The notes under the pieces: model-generated
What the model was told of the DNA's origin: nothing
Seen by the model: the letters and a program-made list of their open reading frames with translations, nothing else
Database searches by the model: none
Translations under genes and position numbers: made by a program
NCBI GenBank assembly: GCA_965227315.1
Contig: OZ245737.1
Span: 2,604,001-2,668,000 of the forward strand
Direction: 5' to 3'
Length of the DNA: 64,000 nucleotides
Origin: JANQHS01 sp965227315
GTDB lineage: Bacteria; Bacteroidota; Bacteroidia; Cytophagales; CCMP332
In this document: positions 9,125-17,835 of the stretch, in pieces
Layout: every line of letters starts with the position of its first letter
Position numbering within the stretch: the stretch's first letter is position 1

Positions 9125-10315
9125 CTATATCAGATTAGCGATGTGCTCTCCGATGGAAAGAGAAGAGGTCGCTGCAGGGGAGGGTGCATTGAGAACATGA
9201 ATGCTGTTTTCCGTTCTTTGAATATTAAAATCATCGAGCAAACCCCCTGTTCGATCACAGGCCTGAGCCCTTACGCCGGATCCTCCCGGAACTAGGTCTT
9301 CTTGCTCAATCTCCGGGATCAATTCCTGTAGCGCCCTGGTGAAGGCGGATTTGGAGTAGGATCTCCAAAACTCTCCCAGGCCGGTTTTCCAATATTTTTT
9401 AGCCACCTTTTGAAATCCTGGCCATGCGAGGGTTTCCATGAATTCCCCAAGGTTGATGTCACTCTTTTTGTAACCTTCTCTTGCGTAGGCCAACACCGCA
9501 TTTGGTCCTGCTTCGATCCCTCCATTGATCATTCTTGTGAAATGAACCCCGAGAAAAGGGAAATTAGGGTCAGGTACAGGATAGATCAGGTTTTTGACCA
9601 GATGCTGGCGTTCCTTTTTGATCTTGTAGTACTCTCCTCTGAATGGGACGATCTTCACATCGGTTTTGATCCCCGCTTCCCGGCAGACCTTGTCTGAATA
9701 CAGTCCCGAGCAGTTGATGAACAGATCGGCACGGATTTTTTCCTCGCCTGCGGAGATCTTGGCTTCTTCTTTCCCCCAAATTCTTTTGACCGGGCTGTTG
9801 AATAAAAACCGTCCCCCGGATGTTTCGATTTCATCCTTCAGTGCGACCATCATTTCCGGATAGTCAACGATCCCGGTCTGGGGAACCCATAGTGCCTTTA
9901 CAGCTCTTACATGAGGTTCTTTTTCTTTTAGCGGCTCCTGGTTTAAATATTGCAGTCCTTTCAATCCATTGGCCTCGCCCCTCTGCCTGATCTTTTCGAG
10001 GCCTTCCAATTCTGATTCTCTGGTGGCGACGATCACCTTGCCGCAGATCTCATGTTTTACACTCTTGGCTTTACAGAACTCGAGTAGAAGTTCATATCCC
10101 CTGAGACAGTTCTTTGCCTTCAAGCTTCCCGGAGGGTAATAGATACCCGAGTGAATTACACCACTATTATGCCCGCTTTGATGCTGACCGATTAATCCTT
10201 CCTTTTCAATCAGCAGGATGGATTTAGAAGGATGTTTCTTCAATATCTGATAGGCGGTGCTCAGACCGATGATCCCTGCACCTGAGATGGCGATATCAAA
10301 TCGTTCCGGTTTCAT
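9125..10315 (-). CDS. lhgO: L-2-hydroxyglutarate oxidase
   Basis: FAD-dependent oxidase of the DAO family, about 396 residues. The N-terminal dinucleotide motif GAGIIG (12-17) is followed by IEKEGLIGQHQSGHNSGVIH and SGIYYPPGSLKA, which are characteristic of LhgO/YgaF-type L-2-hydroxyglutarate oxidases. The C-terminal GGSGVRAQACDRTGGLLDDF completes the FAD site. The enzyme converts L-2-hydroxyglutarate to 2-oxoglutarate and passes electrons to the membrane quinone pool. I chose the ATG at 10315 (MKPERF), which overlaps the stop of the upstream small gene as ATGA, over a GTG nine bases earlier. Confidence 0.9.
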   Translation of the reverse strand: MKPERFDIAISGAGIIGLSTAYQILKKHPSKSILLIEKEGLIGQHQSGHNSGVIHSGIYYPPGSLKAKNCLRGYELLLEFCKAKSVKHEICGKVIVATRESELEGLEKIRQRGEANGLKGLQYLNQEPLKEKEPHVRAVKALWVPQTGIVDYPEMMVALKDEIETSGGRFLFNSPVKRIWGKEEAKISAGEEKIRADLFINCSGLYSDKVCREAGIKTDVKIVPFRGEYYKIKKERQHLVKNLIYPVPDPNFPFLGVHFTRMINGGIEAGPNAVLAYAREGYKKSDINLGEFMETLAWPGFQKVAKKYWKTGLGEFWRSYSKSAFTRALQELIPEIEQEDLVPGGSGVRAQACDRTGGLLDDFNIQRTENSIHVLNAPSPAATSSLSIGEHIANLI

Positions 10316-10584
10316 CCGCCGCACCCCAGGAATTTTTTGAGGTCCTTGATTTGAATGGATGGCGATTCATGCTCTTCCTCGAAGTAGTAATGAACTCCTT
10401 GTTTTCCGTTGGTGAAAACGATCTTTGTTCCATGAGAATCCATCAAAGCATTGAATTTTTCCAGATCGGAGATATTTTGTGGAAATGTTGTTTCCGGATA
10501 GGCCTTCAGGTAGTTTCTCTCGATCTCCGGAAGGGCCCTAATATCGAGGTAATCGCGGCCTTGATCAGGCCCTGATCTTTTCAA
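10312..10584 (-). CDS. Small protein of unknown function
   Basis: A 90-residue reading frame that fits tightly between two real genes: it overlaps the end of the TerB-like gene by 20 bases and its TGA overlaps the lhgO ATG. The sequence is mixed alpha/beta (IVFTNGKQGVHYYFEEE in the centre) and has no signal or membrane segment. The only start is a TTG at 10584. I do not recognise the family. Position and coupling suggest a real cytoplasmic protein translated with its neighbours. Confidence 0.6.
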   Translation of the reverse strand: MKRSGPDQGRDYLDIRALPEIERNYLKAYPETTFPQNISDLEKFNALMDSHGTKIVFTNGKQGVHYYFEEEHESPSIQIKDLKKFLGCGG

Positions 10585-10939
10585 TTTCTCCCTTTAATTG
10601 ATCGATGATCTCTTCCTCCATTTCATCCTCTCCCTGAAAGGCGTCGGCGACCTTTTGAATCACATTCAGGAAGATCTTCTCCATGTTGCCATCAAAATGT
10701 GACTTTCTGTGGTGGATGATCTGGATTGCTTTGTCGTAAGCTGATTTTAGTGTAGGAGAGATGGCACTATTGAGGATCTCAAATCTGGATTCTGCGATCC
10801 ATGCATCTTCTTTGAGCTCCTGCCGAATGATCGAGCGGAATTTTCTTTTTTCTTCAGGCTGAATTTTGCCATCGGCCATTGCGATGGCATAAGACAACTC
10901 CGCTAAGGCTTCATAAAGCTCGGTAGTTTCCTTATTCAC
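10565..10939 (-). CDS. TerB-like (DjlA/TerB fold) protein
   Basis: A 124-residue all-helical acidic protein. ELSYAIAMADGKIQPEEKRKFRSII is the classic first helix-turn-helix of TerB-like domains, with the conserved ADGxxxxEE pattern that can bind a metal. TerB-like domains occur in tellurite-resistance and J-protein (DjlA) families; alone they usually have no assigned function. The gene starts about 16 bases downstream of the thioredoxin terminator hairpin and is the first gene of an overlapping trio ending with lhgO. Confidence 0.75.
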   Translation of the reverse strand: MNKETTELYEALAELSYAIAMADGKIQPEEKRKFRSIIRQELKEDAWIAESRFEILNSAISPTLKSAYDKAIQIIHHRKSHFDGNMEKIFLNVIQKVADAFQGEDEMEEEIIDQLKGEIEKIRA

Positions 10940-10955
10940 GTCTGAAATATAAAAA

Positions 10956-10987
10956 CAGGGCGATTAAAAAAAAATTTAACCGCCCTG
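10956..10987 (-). terminator. Rho-independent terminator of trxA
   Basis: On the minus strand a stem of about 13 bp (arms CAGGGCGGTTAAA and TTTAATCGCCCTG with one G-U pair) is followed by TTTTTATA. It lies directly after the thioredoxin gene and ends 16 bases before the TerB-like start codon. Confidence 0.85.
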
Positions 10988-11018
10988 CTTCATGGGAAAA
11001 TATCCCCAGATGTTTCTC

Positions 11019-11348
11019 CTATGCCTCAGTTACCTGAGCATCAAGTTTTTCGGTCAGCACGCTTTTATGAACGGCTCCGATCTGCTTGTCGACGACCTGT
11101 CCATCCTTGAAGAATAAAAGAGTTGGAATGCTCCTGATCCCGTACTGAGCAGAGACTCCGGGGTTGAAGTCCACATTTACTTTTCCAACCACGGCTTTAC
11201 CATCATACTCGTCAGCCAACTCTTCAACAATAGGTCCTATCATTTTACAGGGACCACACCATTCTGCCCAAAAGTCCACCAAAACAGGTTTTCCTGAATT
11301 CAGGATCTCCTGAAAATTCCCATCAGATATTTCTACTGGTTTTGCCAT
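11019..11348 (-). CDS. trxA: Thioredoxin
   Basis: A 109-residue single-domain thioredoxin with the redox motif WCGPC at residues 30-34, preceded by VLVDFWAE and followed by KMIGPIVEELA; the cis-proline is in IRSIPTLLFF. Length and layout match the standard cytoplasmic thioredoxin, which reduces disulfides in ribonucleotide reductase and other proteins using thioredoxin reductase. No signal peptide is present. It has its own terminator and an upstream TAAATTTG promoter element just after dnaE, so it is probably transcribed alone. Confidence 0.96.
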   Translation of the reverse strand: MAKPVEISDGNFQEILNSGKPVLVDFWAEWCGPCKMIGPIVEELADEYDGKAVVGKVNVDFNPGVSAQYGIRSIPTLLFFKDGQVVDKQIGAVHKSVLTEKLDAQVTEA

Positions 11349-11373
11349 TTTCTTATTGTGATTTTATACGTTG

Positions 11374-11381
11374 CAAATTTA
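11374..11381 (-). promoter_or_regulatory. Candidate -7 element for trxA
   Basis: Minus-strand TAAATTTG matches the Bacteroidota -7 consensus TAnnTTTG and lies 26 bases before the trxA ATG. I see no convincing TTTG at the -33 position. Confidence 0.5.
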
Positions 11382-11394
11382 AAGACTAAGGACC

Positions 11395-14300
11395 TTATAA
11401 CAGTAATTTGAACGACAGTCCTTCCGTTTCATCCAGTTGAGCCAGAAAGGAGGCATCGAGGTTTACCTTGGCCTTACGACTAAGTAAATGGATATCCCAA
11501 TTGTTTGGTTCATATTTCAATTGGAATTTCACAGGAAACTTTCCGGTATTCTTTTTCAGTAGCTCATCCACCTCACTAACAAGATATTTGTCCACTTCCG
11601 TGGCATTCATGACGATTTGAATTCCCTTGGTAAGTTTTTGCTTTATCTCCGAGAGTGCATGAAAGGTACCCGGTTTAAACTCCCAATCCGATTCAAGGAT
11701 CGGAGCATTTGGAGTATTTCTTAGCTCCATCTCTTTTCTCCAGTTCAGCCCCATTTTTCCCTTGATAAAAAGGAATTCACCTACCCTGAAATATCCGGCG
11801 TTTTTCAGATAGTCATCACCTGATTGAAAAAGATCTGTGCTTCCGGTTTTGTCTTCCAGAGTCAGAACCCCATAGGGAAGTCCTTTTTTGGTCTGGCCGG
11901 ATCTGACATTTGATACCATACCTCCGATCGATATCTCCCCCGTTTTTTCCGTTGGTAGCTTATTCAGTTCATGGGTACAGAATTGTTGCAACTCCAAGTC
12001 AAATTGATCCAGCGGATGACCCGAAATGTAGAATCCAACAACATCCTTTTCGATTTTTAACTTCTCAATTTGCCCGAACGGTTCCTGGTTTTTGACCGTG
12101 GGAAGTGCTATCCCATTTTTCTGTCCTCCACCGAAAAGCGAAGCCTGGGAGGAGTCGGCTTCGGCCTGTTCTTTCTGTCCGTACTTGATGGAAAGGTCGA
12201 TCAGGTTTGGCTGTCCTTCAACGCCTTCGAGATACTGTTTTCTGTGATAGTTGCCGAAGCAGTCAAAGGCTCCTGCCATAGCGAGAACCTCGAAGGTTTT
12301 TTTGTTCACTGACCTGAGATTAACCCTGGTAGAGAATTCAAAAATATTCTTGAAAGGGCCATGCTCATTTCTCTCTTCGATGATACTGCTGACTGCGGCA
12401 TCGCCAGAACCTTTGATCGCTCCAAGTCCGAATCGCACTTCACCTTTTTCATTGACATCAAAATTGATCGAGCTTTCGTTGATGTGGGGACCCAATACAG
12501 GAACTTCAAGGTTGCGGCATTCATCCATAAAAAAGGTAACCTTCTTGATGTCGTTCATGTTATGCGTAAGCACGGCGGCCATGTATTCTGCAGGGTAATG
12601 CGCTTTCAAATAGGCCGTATGGAAAGCGATAACCGAATAGCATGTCGAATGACTTTTGTTAAACGCATAGGCCGCAAAAGCTTCCCAGTCCTTCCAGACT
12701 TTTTCAGCTATTTCCTGGGAATGTCCTCTTTCCGCACATCCATCCAGAAACTTGGGTTTTAGTTCATCGATGATCTCCTTTTTCTTCTTGCCCATCGCTT
12801 TCCGTAAGAGATCTGCCTCACCCTTGGTGAAGCCCGCCAGCTTCTGTGCAAGCAACATGACCTGCTCCTGATAGACCGTGATCCCATAGGTTTCCGAAAG
12901 GTATTCTTCCATTTCCGGAAGGTCGTAGGAGATATCCTCCTCGCCATGTTTTCTACGAATGAAGTTTGGGATGTATTCCATTGGGCCCGGACGATAAAGG
13001 GCATTCATTGCGATCAGATCCTCGAACTTATCGGGTTTCAATCCTTTGAGGTAGCGCTGCATTCCCGGACTTTCAAACTGAAAAGTCCCATTGGTCATCC
13101 CCTTCTGATAAAGCTTGTAGGTTTTTTCATCGTCGAGCGGGATCTCGTCCGGGTCGATCTTTACACCATGCTTTTCGTCGATGATCCTGATGGCCTCATT
13201 GATGATGGTCAGGGTTTTCAGTCCCAGGAAATCCATTTTCAACATCCCGGCGGATTCCACAACAGAGTTGTCGAACTGGGTGACCAGAAGATCCGAATCC
13301 TTTGAGGTGGAGGCCGGGATCAGATTGGTGATATCCTCCGGAGTGATGATCACTCCGCAGGCATGTGTACCGGTATTACGGATCGAACCCTCAAGTTTTG
13401 CTGCTTGCTGAAGGGTGGTGGCCTGAAGATCTTCCCCCTTGAACGTTTTGAGGAGTTGTTCAGCCCTGGGCAATTGCGATCCTCCAAGCTTTCCCTTAAG
13501 GTCCCCGTTTTTGGAACTGAAAAGTTCTTTTAGCGAAATGTCCGGAACCAGTTTTGCGAGTCGATCCGCCTCGGAAAGCGGCAGATCAAGCACTCTGGCC
13601 GTATCTCTGATTGATGATTTTGCAGCCATTGTACCATAGGTAATGATCTGGGCGACCTGGTTGAAGCCATATTTCTCAACTACATAGTCCAATACTTTAC
13701 CGCGGCCTTCATCATCGAAATCGATATCTATATCCGGCAGAGAGATCCGGTCGGGGTTCAGAAATCTCTCAAACAGCAGATCATACTTGATTGGGTCGAC
13801 ATTGGTGATGCCCGTACAATAGGCCACTGCCGAGCCGGCCGCCGATCCCCGACCCGGACCCACGGCGACGCCTAGCTCTCTTGCCTTTCTTGTAAAATCC
13901 TGGACGATCAGGAAATAACCCGGATAGCCGGTCTTCTTGATCGTTTTCAGTTCGAAATCCAGCCTTTCACGCACTTCGGCGGTAATCTCGCCATAGCGTT
14001 CCTCAGCGCCTTCAAAGGTCAGTTTTCTGAGATATTCGTTCTCACCTTCTTTCTCATCTCCATTCTTCAGGAACTCTACCGGGATATCAAATTTTGGAAG
14101 AACCACATCCCTTTCGAGTTCATAGGATTCGATCTTGTCTGCCAGGGTTGCAGTTTCGGCTAGTGTCTCCGGAATATCGGAGAAGATCTCGCTCATTTCC
14201 TCCGGGCTTTTCAGATAGAACTGATCGGCCTCAAAACCCGGTCTGAATCCTCTTCCTTTTCCGATCGGCGTGCTTTTAAGCTCTCCCTCCTTTACACAGA

Positions 14301-15669
14301 GCAGGATATCATGAAATTCTGCATCCTCCTTGGTGGGGTAAAATGATTCACAGGTTCCTATGGTTTTGATCCCATACTTTTTGGACCATTCCAAAAGGAC
14401 TTCGTTCACCCTTTCTTCCTCCTCAAGCCCGTGTCGGTTTATTTCCAGGTAGAAGTCTTCTCCAAAAAGCTCATGCCACCATTTTAGCCTTTTCTCAGCG
14501 ACTTCCTTACCAACATTCAGAATCAGGTAGGGAAGTTCTCCGTTCAGCCCACCGGAGAAAGCGATGAGATTATCCTTGTACTCCTCGATAAGAGCCAGGT
14601 CGATCCTGGGCAATCCGGCATAGAGACCTTCTATGTAACCGAGAGAGCTCAGCTTTGTGAGGTTTTTATACCCCTCATGATTTTTGGCGATCAGCAATTG
14701 ACGGAACCTCTTGTCCGGGTTTTCCCGAGTGAATTGCTTCTTCTTCCTCTCTTCCGCTACATAGAGATCACAGCCTATGATGGGTTTTATACCGGCTCTG
14801 CGGCAGTCCCTGACAAATTGGAAGGAGCCGAACATATTTCCGAGATCCGTCATGGCGATGGCCGGCATTTCAAATTCCTTTGCCTTTTGGATCAGGTCTC
14901 CCACCGAGGAGGTGGCCTGCAGTATCGAAAACTGGCTATGGTTATGCAGGTGCACGCAGTTGATCAGCTCAACGGAAGGTGACTTCTTTTCGGAGTTTTC
15001 TTTTTGACCCTTTTCCTCGAGTTCCTTGGAAAAGTTGGTTTTTCCCAGCTCAGGGCCTTCGTATTTGATCGGATTGTCTTTAGCCGAAATGGGTGGTATA
15101 AGATCTTTTTCTACCAAGCCAAAAAAGCATCGCGCGGTCGCGTCAACGTCATAGGCCGCATCATGAGCAGCATCAAAGGCTTCTCCAAACAACTTTGTGT
15201 GGAGTTCGGTGAGCGTTGGCCACTTGTAGCCTCCACCTTTACCCCCGGGTATGGCGCAGAATTCTGTGGAAAGATCCTTGGTGTCAAGGACATCCTTTTC
15301 AAATAAGGCGCTATGGGTTTCCTTGCGGTAGAATTCCGAACCAACGACCTTGACATCGAAATCGATGTTATGCCCGGCAAGATAGTCCGCCTGTTGAACA
15401 TCGCGTTCAAATTCTTTGAGCACCTCTAGAAGATCCTTTCCCTCTTTTTCGGCCTTTTCCGTTGATATTCCATGGATCTTCTCCGAATTAAATGGTATTG
15501 AATAACCTTCCGGTTTGACAATGTGGTTTCCCGTGGAAATCAGTTTGCCACTTCTGTCATGAAGTTGCCAGGCCAATTGGACCATTCTAGGCCAATTGTC
15601 CGTATCGCTGACGGGAGCGTTAAAATTTCGGGGCAAGCCCGTGGTTTCCGTATCAAAAATGAGGATCAT
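11395..15669 (-). CDS. dnaE: DNA polymerase III alpha subunit fused to N-terminal 3'-5' exonuclease
   Basis: The replicative polymerase, 1424 residues. Residues 1 to about 190 are a DnaQ-like DEDDh exonuclease: DTETTGLP (first D and E), GHNIDFD, and HDAAYDVDAT with the catalytic His and Asp. A PHP domain follows (CVHLHNHSQFSIL, about 237-249). The polymerase core has the GPGRGSAAGS loop near 606 and the catalytic aspartates in LPDIDIDFDDEGR near 643-655. A C-terminal OB fold starts near 1240 (EISIGGMVSNVRSG). The fusion places proofreading and synthesis in one chain, as in some other Bacteroidota DnaE proteins. Transcribed alone leftward. Confidence 0.96.
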   Translation of the reverse strand: MILIFDTETTGLPRNFNAPVSDTDNWPRMVQLAWQLHDRSGKLISTGNHIVKPEGYSIPFNSEKIHGISTEKAEKEGKDLLEVLKEFERDVQQADYLAGHNIDFDVKVVGSEFYRKETHSALFEKDVLDTKDLSTEFCAIPGGKGGGYKWPTLTELHTKLFGEAFDAAHDAAYDVDATARCFFGLVEKDLIPPISAKDNPIKYEGPELGKTNFSKELEEKGQKENSEKKSPSVELINCVHLHNHSQFSILQATSSVGDLIQKAKEFEMPAIAMTDLGNMFGSFQFVRDCRRAGIKPIIGCDLYVAEERKKKQFTRENPDKRFRQLLIAKNHEGYKNLTKLSSLGYIEGLYAGLPRIDLALIEEYKDNLIAFSGGLNGELPYLILNVGKEVAEKRLKWWHELFGEDFYLEINRHGLEEEERVNEVLLEWSKKYGIKTIGTCESFYPTKEDAEFHDILLCVKEGELKSTPIGKGRGFRPGFEADQFYLKSPEEMSEIFSDIPETLAETATLADKIESYELERDVVLPKFDIPVEFLKNGDEKEGENEYLRKLTFEGAEERYGEITAEVRERLDFELKTIKKTGYPGYFLIVQDFTRKARELGVAVGPGRGSAAGSAVAYCTGITNVDPIKYDLLFERFLNPDRISLPDIDIDFDDEGRGKVLDYVVEKYGFNQVAQIITYGTMAAKSSIRDTARVLDLPLSEADRLAKLVPDISLKELFSSKNGDLKGKLGGSQLPRAEQLLKTFKGEDLQATTLQQAAKLEGSIRNTGTHACGVIITPEDITNLIPASTSKDSDLLVTQFDNSVVESAGMLKMDFLGLKTLTIINEAIRIIDEKHGVKIDPDEIPLDDEKTYKLYQKGMTNGTFQFESPGMQRYLKGLKPDKFEDLIAMNALYRPGPMEYIPNFIRRKHGEEDISYDLPEMEEYLSETYGITVYQEQVMLLAQKLAGFTKGEADLLRKAMGKKKKEIIDELKPKFLDGCAERGHSQEIAEKVWKDWEAFAAYAFNKSHSTCYSVIAFHTAYLKAHYPAEYMAAVLTHNMNDIKKVTFFMDECRNLEVPVLGPHINESSINFDVNEKGEVRFGLGAIKGSGDAAVSSIIEERNEHGPFKNIFEFSTRVNLRSVNKKTFEVLAMAGAFDCFGNYHRKQYLEGVEGQPNLIDLSIKYGQKEQAEADSSQASLFGGGQKNGIALPTVKNQEPFGQIEKLKIEKDVVGFYISGHPLDQFDLELQQFCTHELNKLPTEKTGEISIGGMVSNVRSGQTKKGLPYGVLTLEDKTGSTDLFQSGDDYLKNAGYFRVGEFLFIKGKMGLNWRKEMELRNTPNAPILESDWEFKPGTFHALSEIKQKLTKGIQIVMNATEVDKYLVSEVDELLKKNTGKFPVKFQLKYEPNNWDIHLLSRKAKVNLDASFLAQLDETEGLSFKLLL

Positions 15670-15815
15670 GTGCCGCTTTCCTACCTCTTTTTATAAACCT
15701 AAATCAGAAAGAATAATTCATGCAATTTCCGATTCACTCCTGAGATATTCCCGTTCCTCCGGAATTTTTTATCCACCGAAACTTCATTTCAAATATTCAC
15801 GTAAAAAAATAGGCG

Positions 15816-15929
15816 ATGGCACTTCTTGTTGGATTTATTTGTACCGGAATTTTCATCGGAGGCTTTTACTGGCTTTGGGATAAAAAATATTCTAGAAAAG
15901 CTTCTAAAGGCAAAAGAGCAAGGGTTTAG
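15816..15929 (+). CDS. Possible 37-residue single-span membrane protein
   Basis: ATG at 15816 to TAG at 15929. The peptide has a hydrophobic stretch, LLVGFICTGIFIGGFYWLW (residues 3-21), followed by a strongly basic tail with nine Lys/Arg. This is the usual look of a small inner-membrane protein with a cytoplasmic C-terminus. It sits alone in the 398-base interval between dnaE and the beta-propeller gene and is followed by a terminator-like hairpin at 15991. No homologue is recognised. The base composition of the frame is coding-like, but the short length limits certainty. Confidence 0.45.
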   Translation: MALLVGFICTGIFIGGFYWLWDKKYSRKASKGKRARV

Positions 15930-15990
15930 TTGATTTAGTCAGGATTTGACCTCATCGGGAATTCAAGGAAACTACTGCTATTCCTGATAG

Positions 15991-16025
15991 ACCCCGGGCC
16001 TGTACATGGTTTGGGGTTTTTCTTT
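15991..16025 (+). terminator. Likely rho-independent terminator
   Basis: ACCCC (15991-15995) pairs with GGGGT (16013-16017), with an inner CC/GG pair and a loop, followed by a run of T with interspersed C. It ends the transcript of the 37-codon frame and shows that the T9SS gene must begin further right, at 16068. Confidence 0.6.
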
Positions 16026-16067
16026 TCTTTCTTATTTTTCTCCCGTAACCAAGAAACACTGTATTAC

Positions 16068-17759
16068 ATGATCAACAGAACAGTACTGTTCAGCCTTTTT
16101 ACCCTGGCCCATTTTCAGGTGCTGCTGTTTGAGGCTCAGGGACAGTCCCCCACGGTTTCCTGGCTTTCGACATTTGGTTCGGATCAACGCGATTTTTGTG
16201 GCAAGAGCGATGTCGATGCATTTGGAAATGTCTATTCTGTTGGCGCCTTTAAAAAAACGGTTGATTTTGATCCCAGTTCCACTACAAGTAATCTTATCTC
16301 TAATGGCGGTTCGGACTGTTTCCTAACAAAATCCGATCCTGCGGGAAATCTTGTTTGGGCTCTTGGTTTTGGAGCATCATCAGAAGATTTTGGGCATTCC
16401 GTTCATGTTACAAGGGATGGTTTTCTAATTGTTCTGGGGACCTATACCGGTACCGTGGACTTCGACCCCGGACCGGGCAACTTCAGTCTTTCCTCAGGGG
16501 TGTTTGGGAGTGCATTTATTCTCAAGCTGGACCTGGAGGGTGATTTTATTTGGGCGAAGAGCATAGGTCAGTTTGACATCGTGACTCCATGGGCGGCCGG
16601 TACGGATATGAATGGGAATGTCTATGTCGCCGGGGACTTTTGGGGGTTTACCGATTTTGATCCGGGACCGGCAGCTGAATTCAGGGATCCAGTAGGGGAA
16701 TCGGATGTCTTTGTGGTCAAGCTGCATGGAAATGGTGATTTCAGGTGGTCCGCCCAAGTTGGGAGCAAGGATTTTGACTGGTGTTTCGACCTTGCAGTGA
16801 CTGAAGATGGAAATGTCTGCTTTGGTGGGATCTATGATAGTGCTGCGACCTTTTTTTCCGTACCCCAGGTGATTCTTAATTCCAATGGCGATGGAGATGG
16901 ATTTCTGGTTGAGCTGGATTCCTCGGGAAATTTGTATTGGATCAGCACCGTTGGAGGTGTTATGTACGATGCGGTTCTCGGCCTTCATTTGGACGAGCTT
17001 GAGAACCTCTATGTAACCGGGGGTTTCGGTGGTACTGTGGATTTTGACCCTGGTCCGGGGGACTATTTGCTTTCAAGCAATGGGTCCTCCGACGTATTCA
17101 CCTTGAAATTTGACCAGATAAGAGAATTGGTTTGGGCTCAGAGCCTTGGGGGTGAGGGTACTGACATTGGCTATGAAGTTTTTGGCACTCAAAACGGTCA
17201 GGTCTTTTCTACCGGTTTTTTTGAGGACTCCATGCTAATCGATAACAATATGATAAGTTCCGTTGGTGGCGACGATATTTTTATAGCCAGATCTTCTCCA
17301 CAGGGAGAGTTCCAATGGGTCAATGGATTCGGAGGACCTCAAGATGACAGGTCTCTGAGTCTGATGATTTCGCCAAACGGCGACCTTATTATATCGGGAC
17401 ATTTTTATGGTTCGGTGGATTTTAGCCCATGGTCTACTCCTACTATCAGGAATTCACAGGGGGACAGGGATGGCTTTACCTATGCTTATGGAAACCTCGT
17501 TGGACTTGAGGATGGTTTTGAGATAGAAAGAGATCTCATCTTCCCGAATCCGGCCTCAAATGAATTGTATCTGGACCTTCAAGGTAAACAGCAACCGTAT
17601 CAGGTTTGGATATTTGACCAATATGGTGAAATGGTCGACTACTTCTTCCATGAACAAGGCACATGGATAAGCACTGAAAATCTTGTTCCGGGTTTATATC
17701 TGATCAGGGCTGAATATTTGGGACAGACGGTTTTGGATCAAAAATTCGTTAAGAACTAA
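16068..17759 (+). CDS. T9SS-sorted beta-propeller protein with DFDPGPG repeats
   Basis: A secreted 563-residue protein. The ATG at 16068 gives a clean signal peptide (cut near EAQGQ); a longer in-frame start would lie inside a terminator hairpin. The body contains about seven repeats of 55-60 residues, each with a GNVYVAG-like strand and, in several, VDFDPGPG followed by a DVFVxKLDxxG strand, as in SBBP-type beta-propellers. Residues about 495-563 are a type A C-terminal sorting domain (IFPNPASNELYLDL, VWIFDQYGEMV, LVPGLYLIRAEY, QKFVKN). The protein should be exported by the type IX system and anchored on or released from the cell surface. Its ligand is unknown. Confidence 0.9.
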   Translation: MINRTVLFSLFTLAHFQVLLFEAQGQSPTVSWLSTFGSDQRDFCGKSDVDAFGNVYSVGAFKKTVDFDPSSTTSNLISNGGSDCFLTKSDPAGNLVWALGFGASSEDFGHSVHVTRDGFLIVLGTYTGTVDFDPGPGNFSLSSGVFGSAFILKLDLEGDFIWAKSIGQFDIVTPWAAGTDMNGNVYVAGDFWGFTDFDPGPAAEFRDPVGESDVFVVKLHGNGDFRWSAQVGSKDFDWCFDLAVTEDGNVCFGGIYDSAATFFSVPQVILNSNGDGDGFLVELDSSGNLYWISTVGGVMYDAVLGLHLDELENLYVTGGFGGTVDFDPGPGDYLLSSNGSSDVFTLKFDQIRELVWAQSLGGEGTDIGYEVFGTQNGQVFSTGFFEDSMLIDNNMISSVGGDDIFIARSSPQGEFQWVNGFGGPQDDRSLSLMISPNGDLIISGHFYGSVDFSPWSTPTIRNSQGDRDGFTYAYGNLVGLEDGFEIERDLIFPNPASNELYLDLQGKQQPYQVWIFDQYGEMVDYFFHEQGTWISTENLVPGLYLIRAEYLGQTVLDQKFVKN

Positions 17760-17835
17760 GACCAGAGAATAGCCTTGTCGGCGGTCAGAAATGGAATAAT
17801 ATTCATAGATTTATTTAGGATTATCGATTTTCTCG

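Noticed and set aside
16011..16067. Longer N-terminus for the T9SS-sorted protein
   Set aside because: The added codons lie in a terminator hairpin; the ATG at 16068 gives a proper signal peptide.
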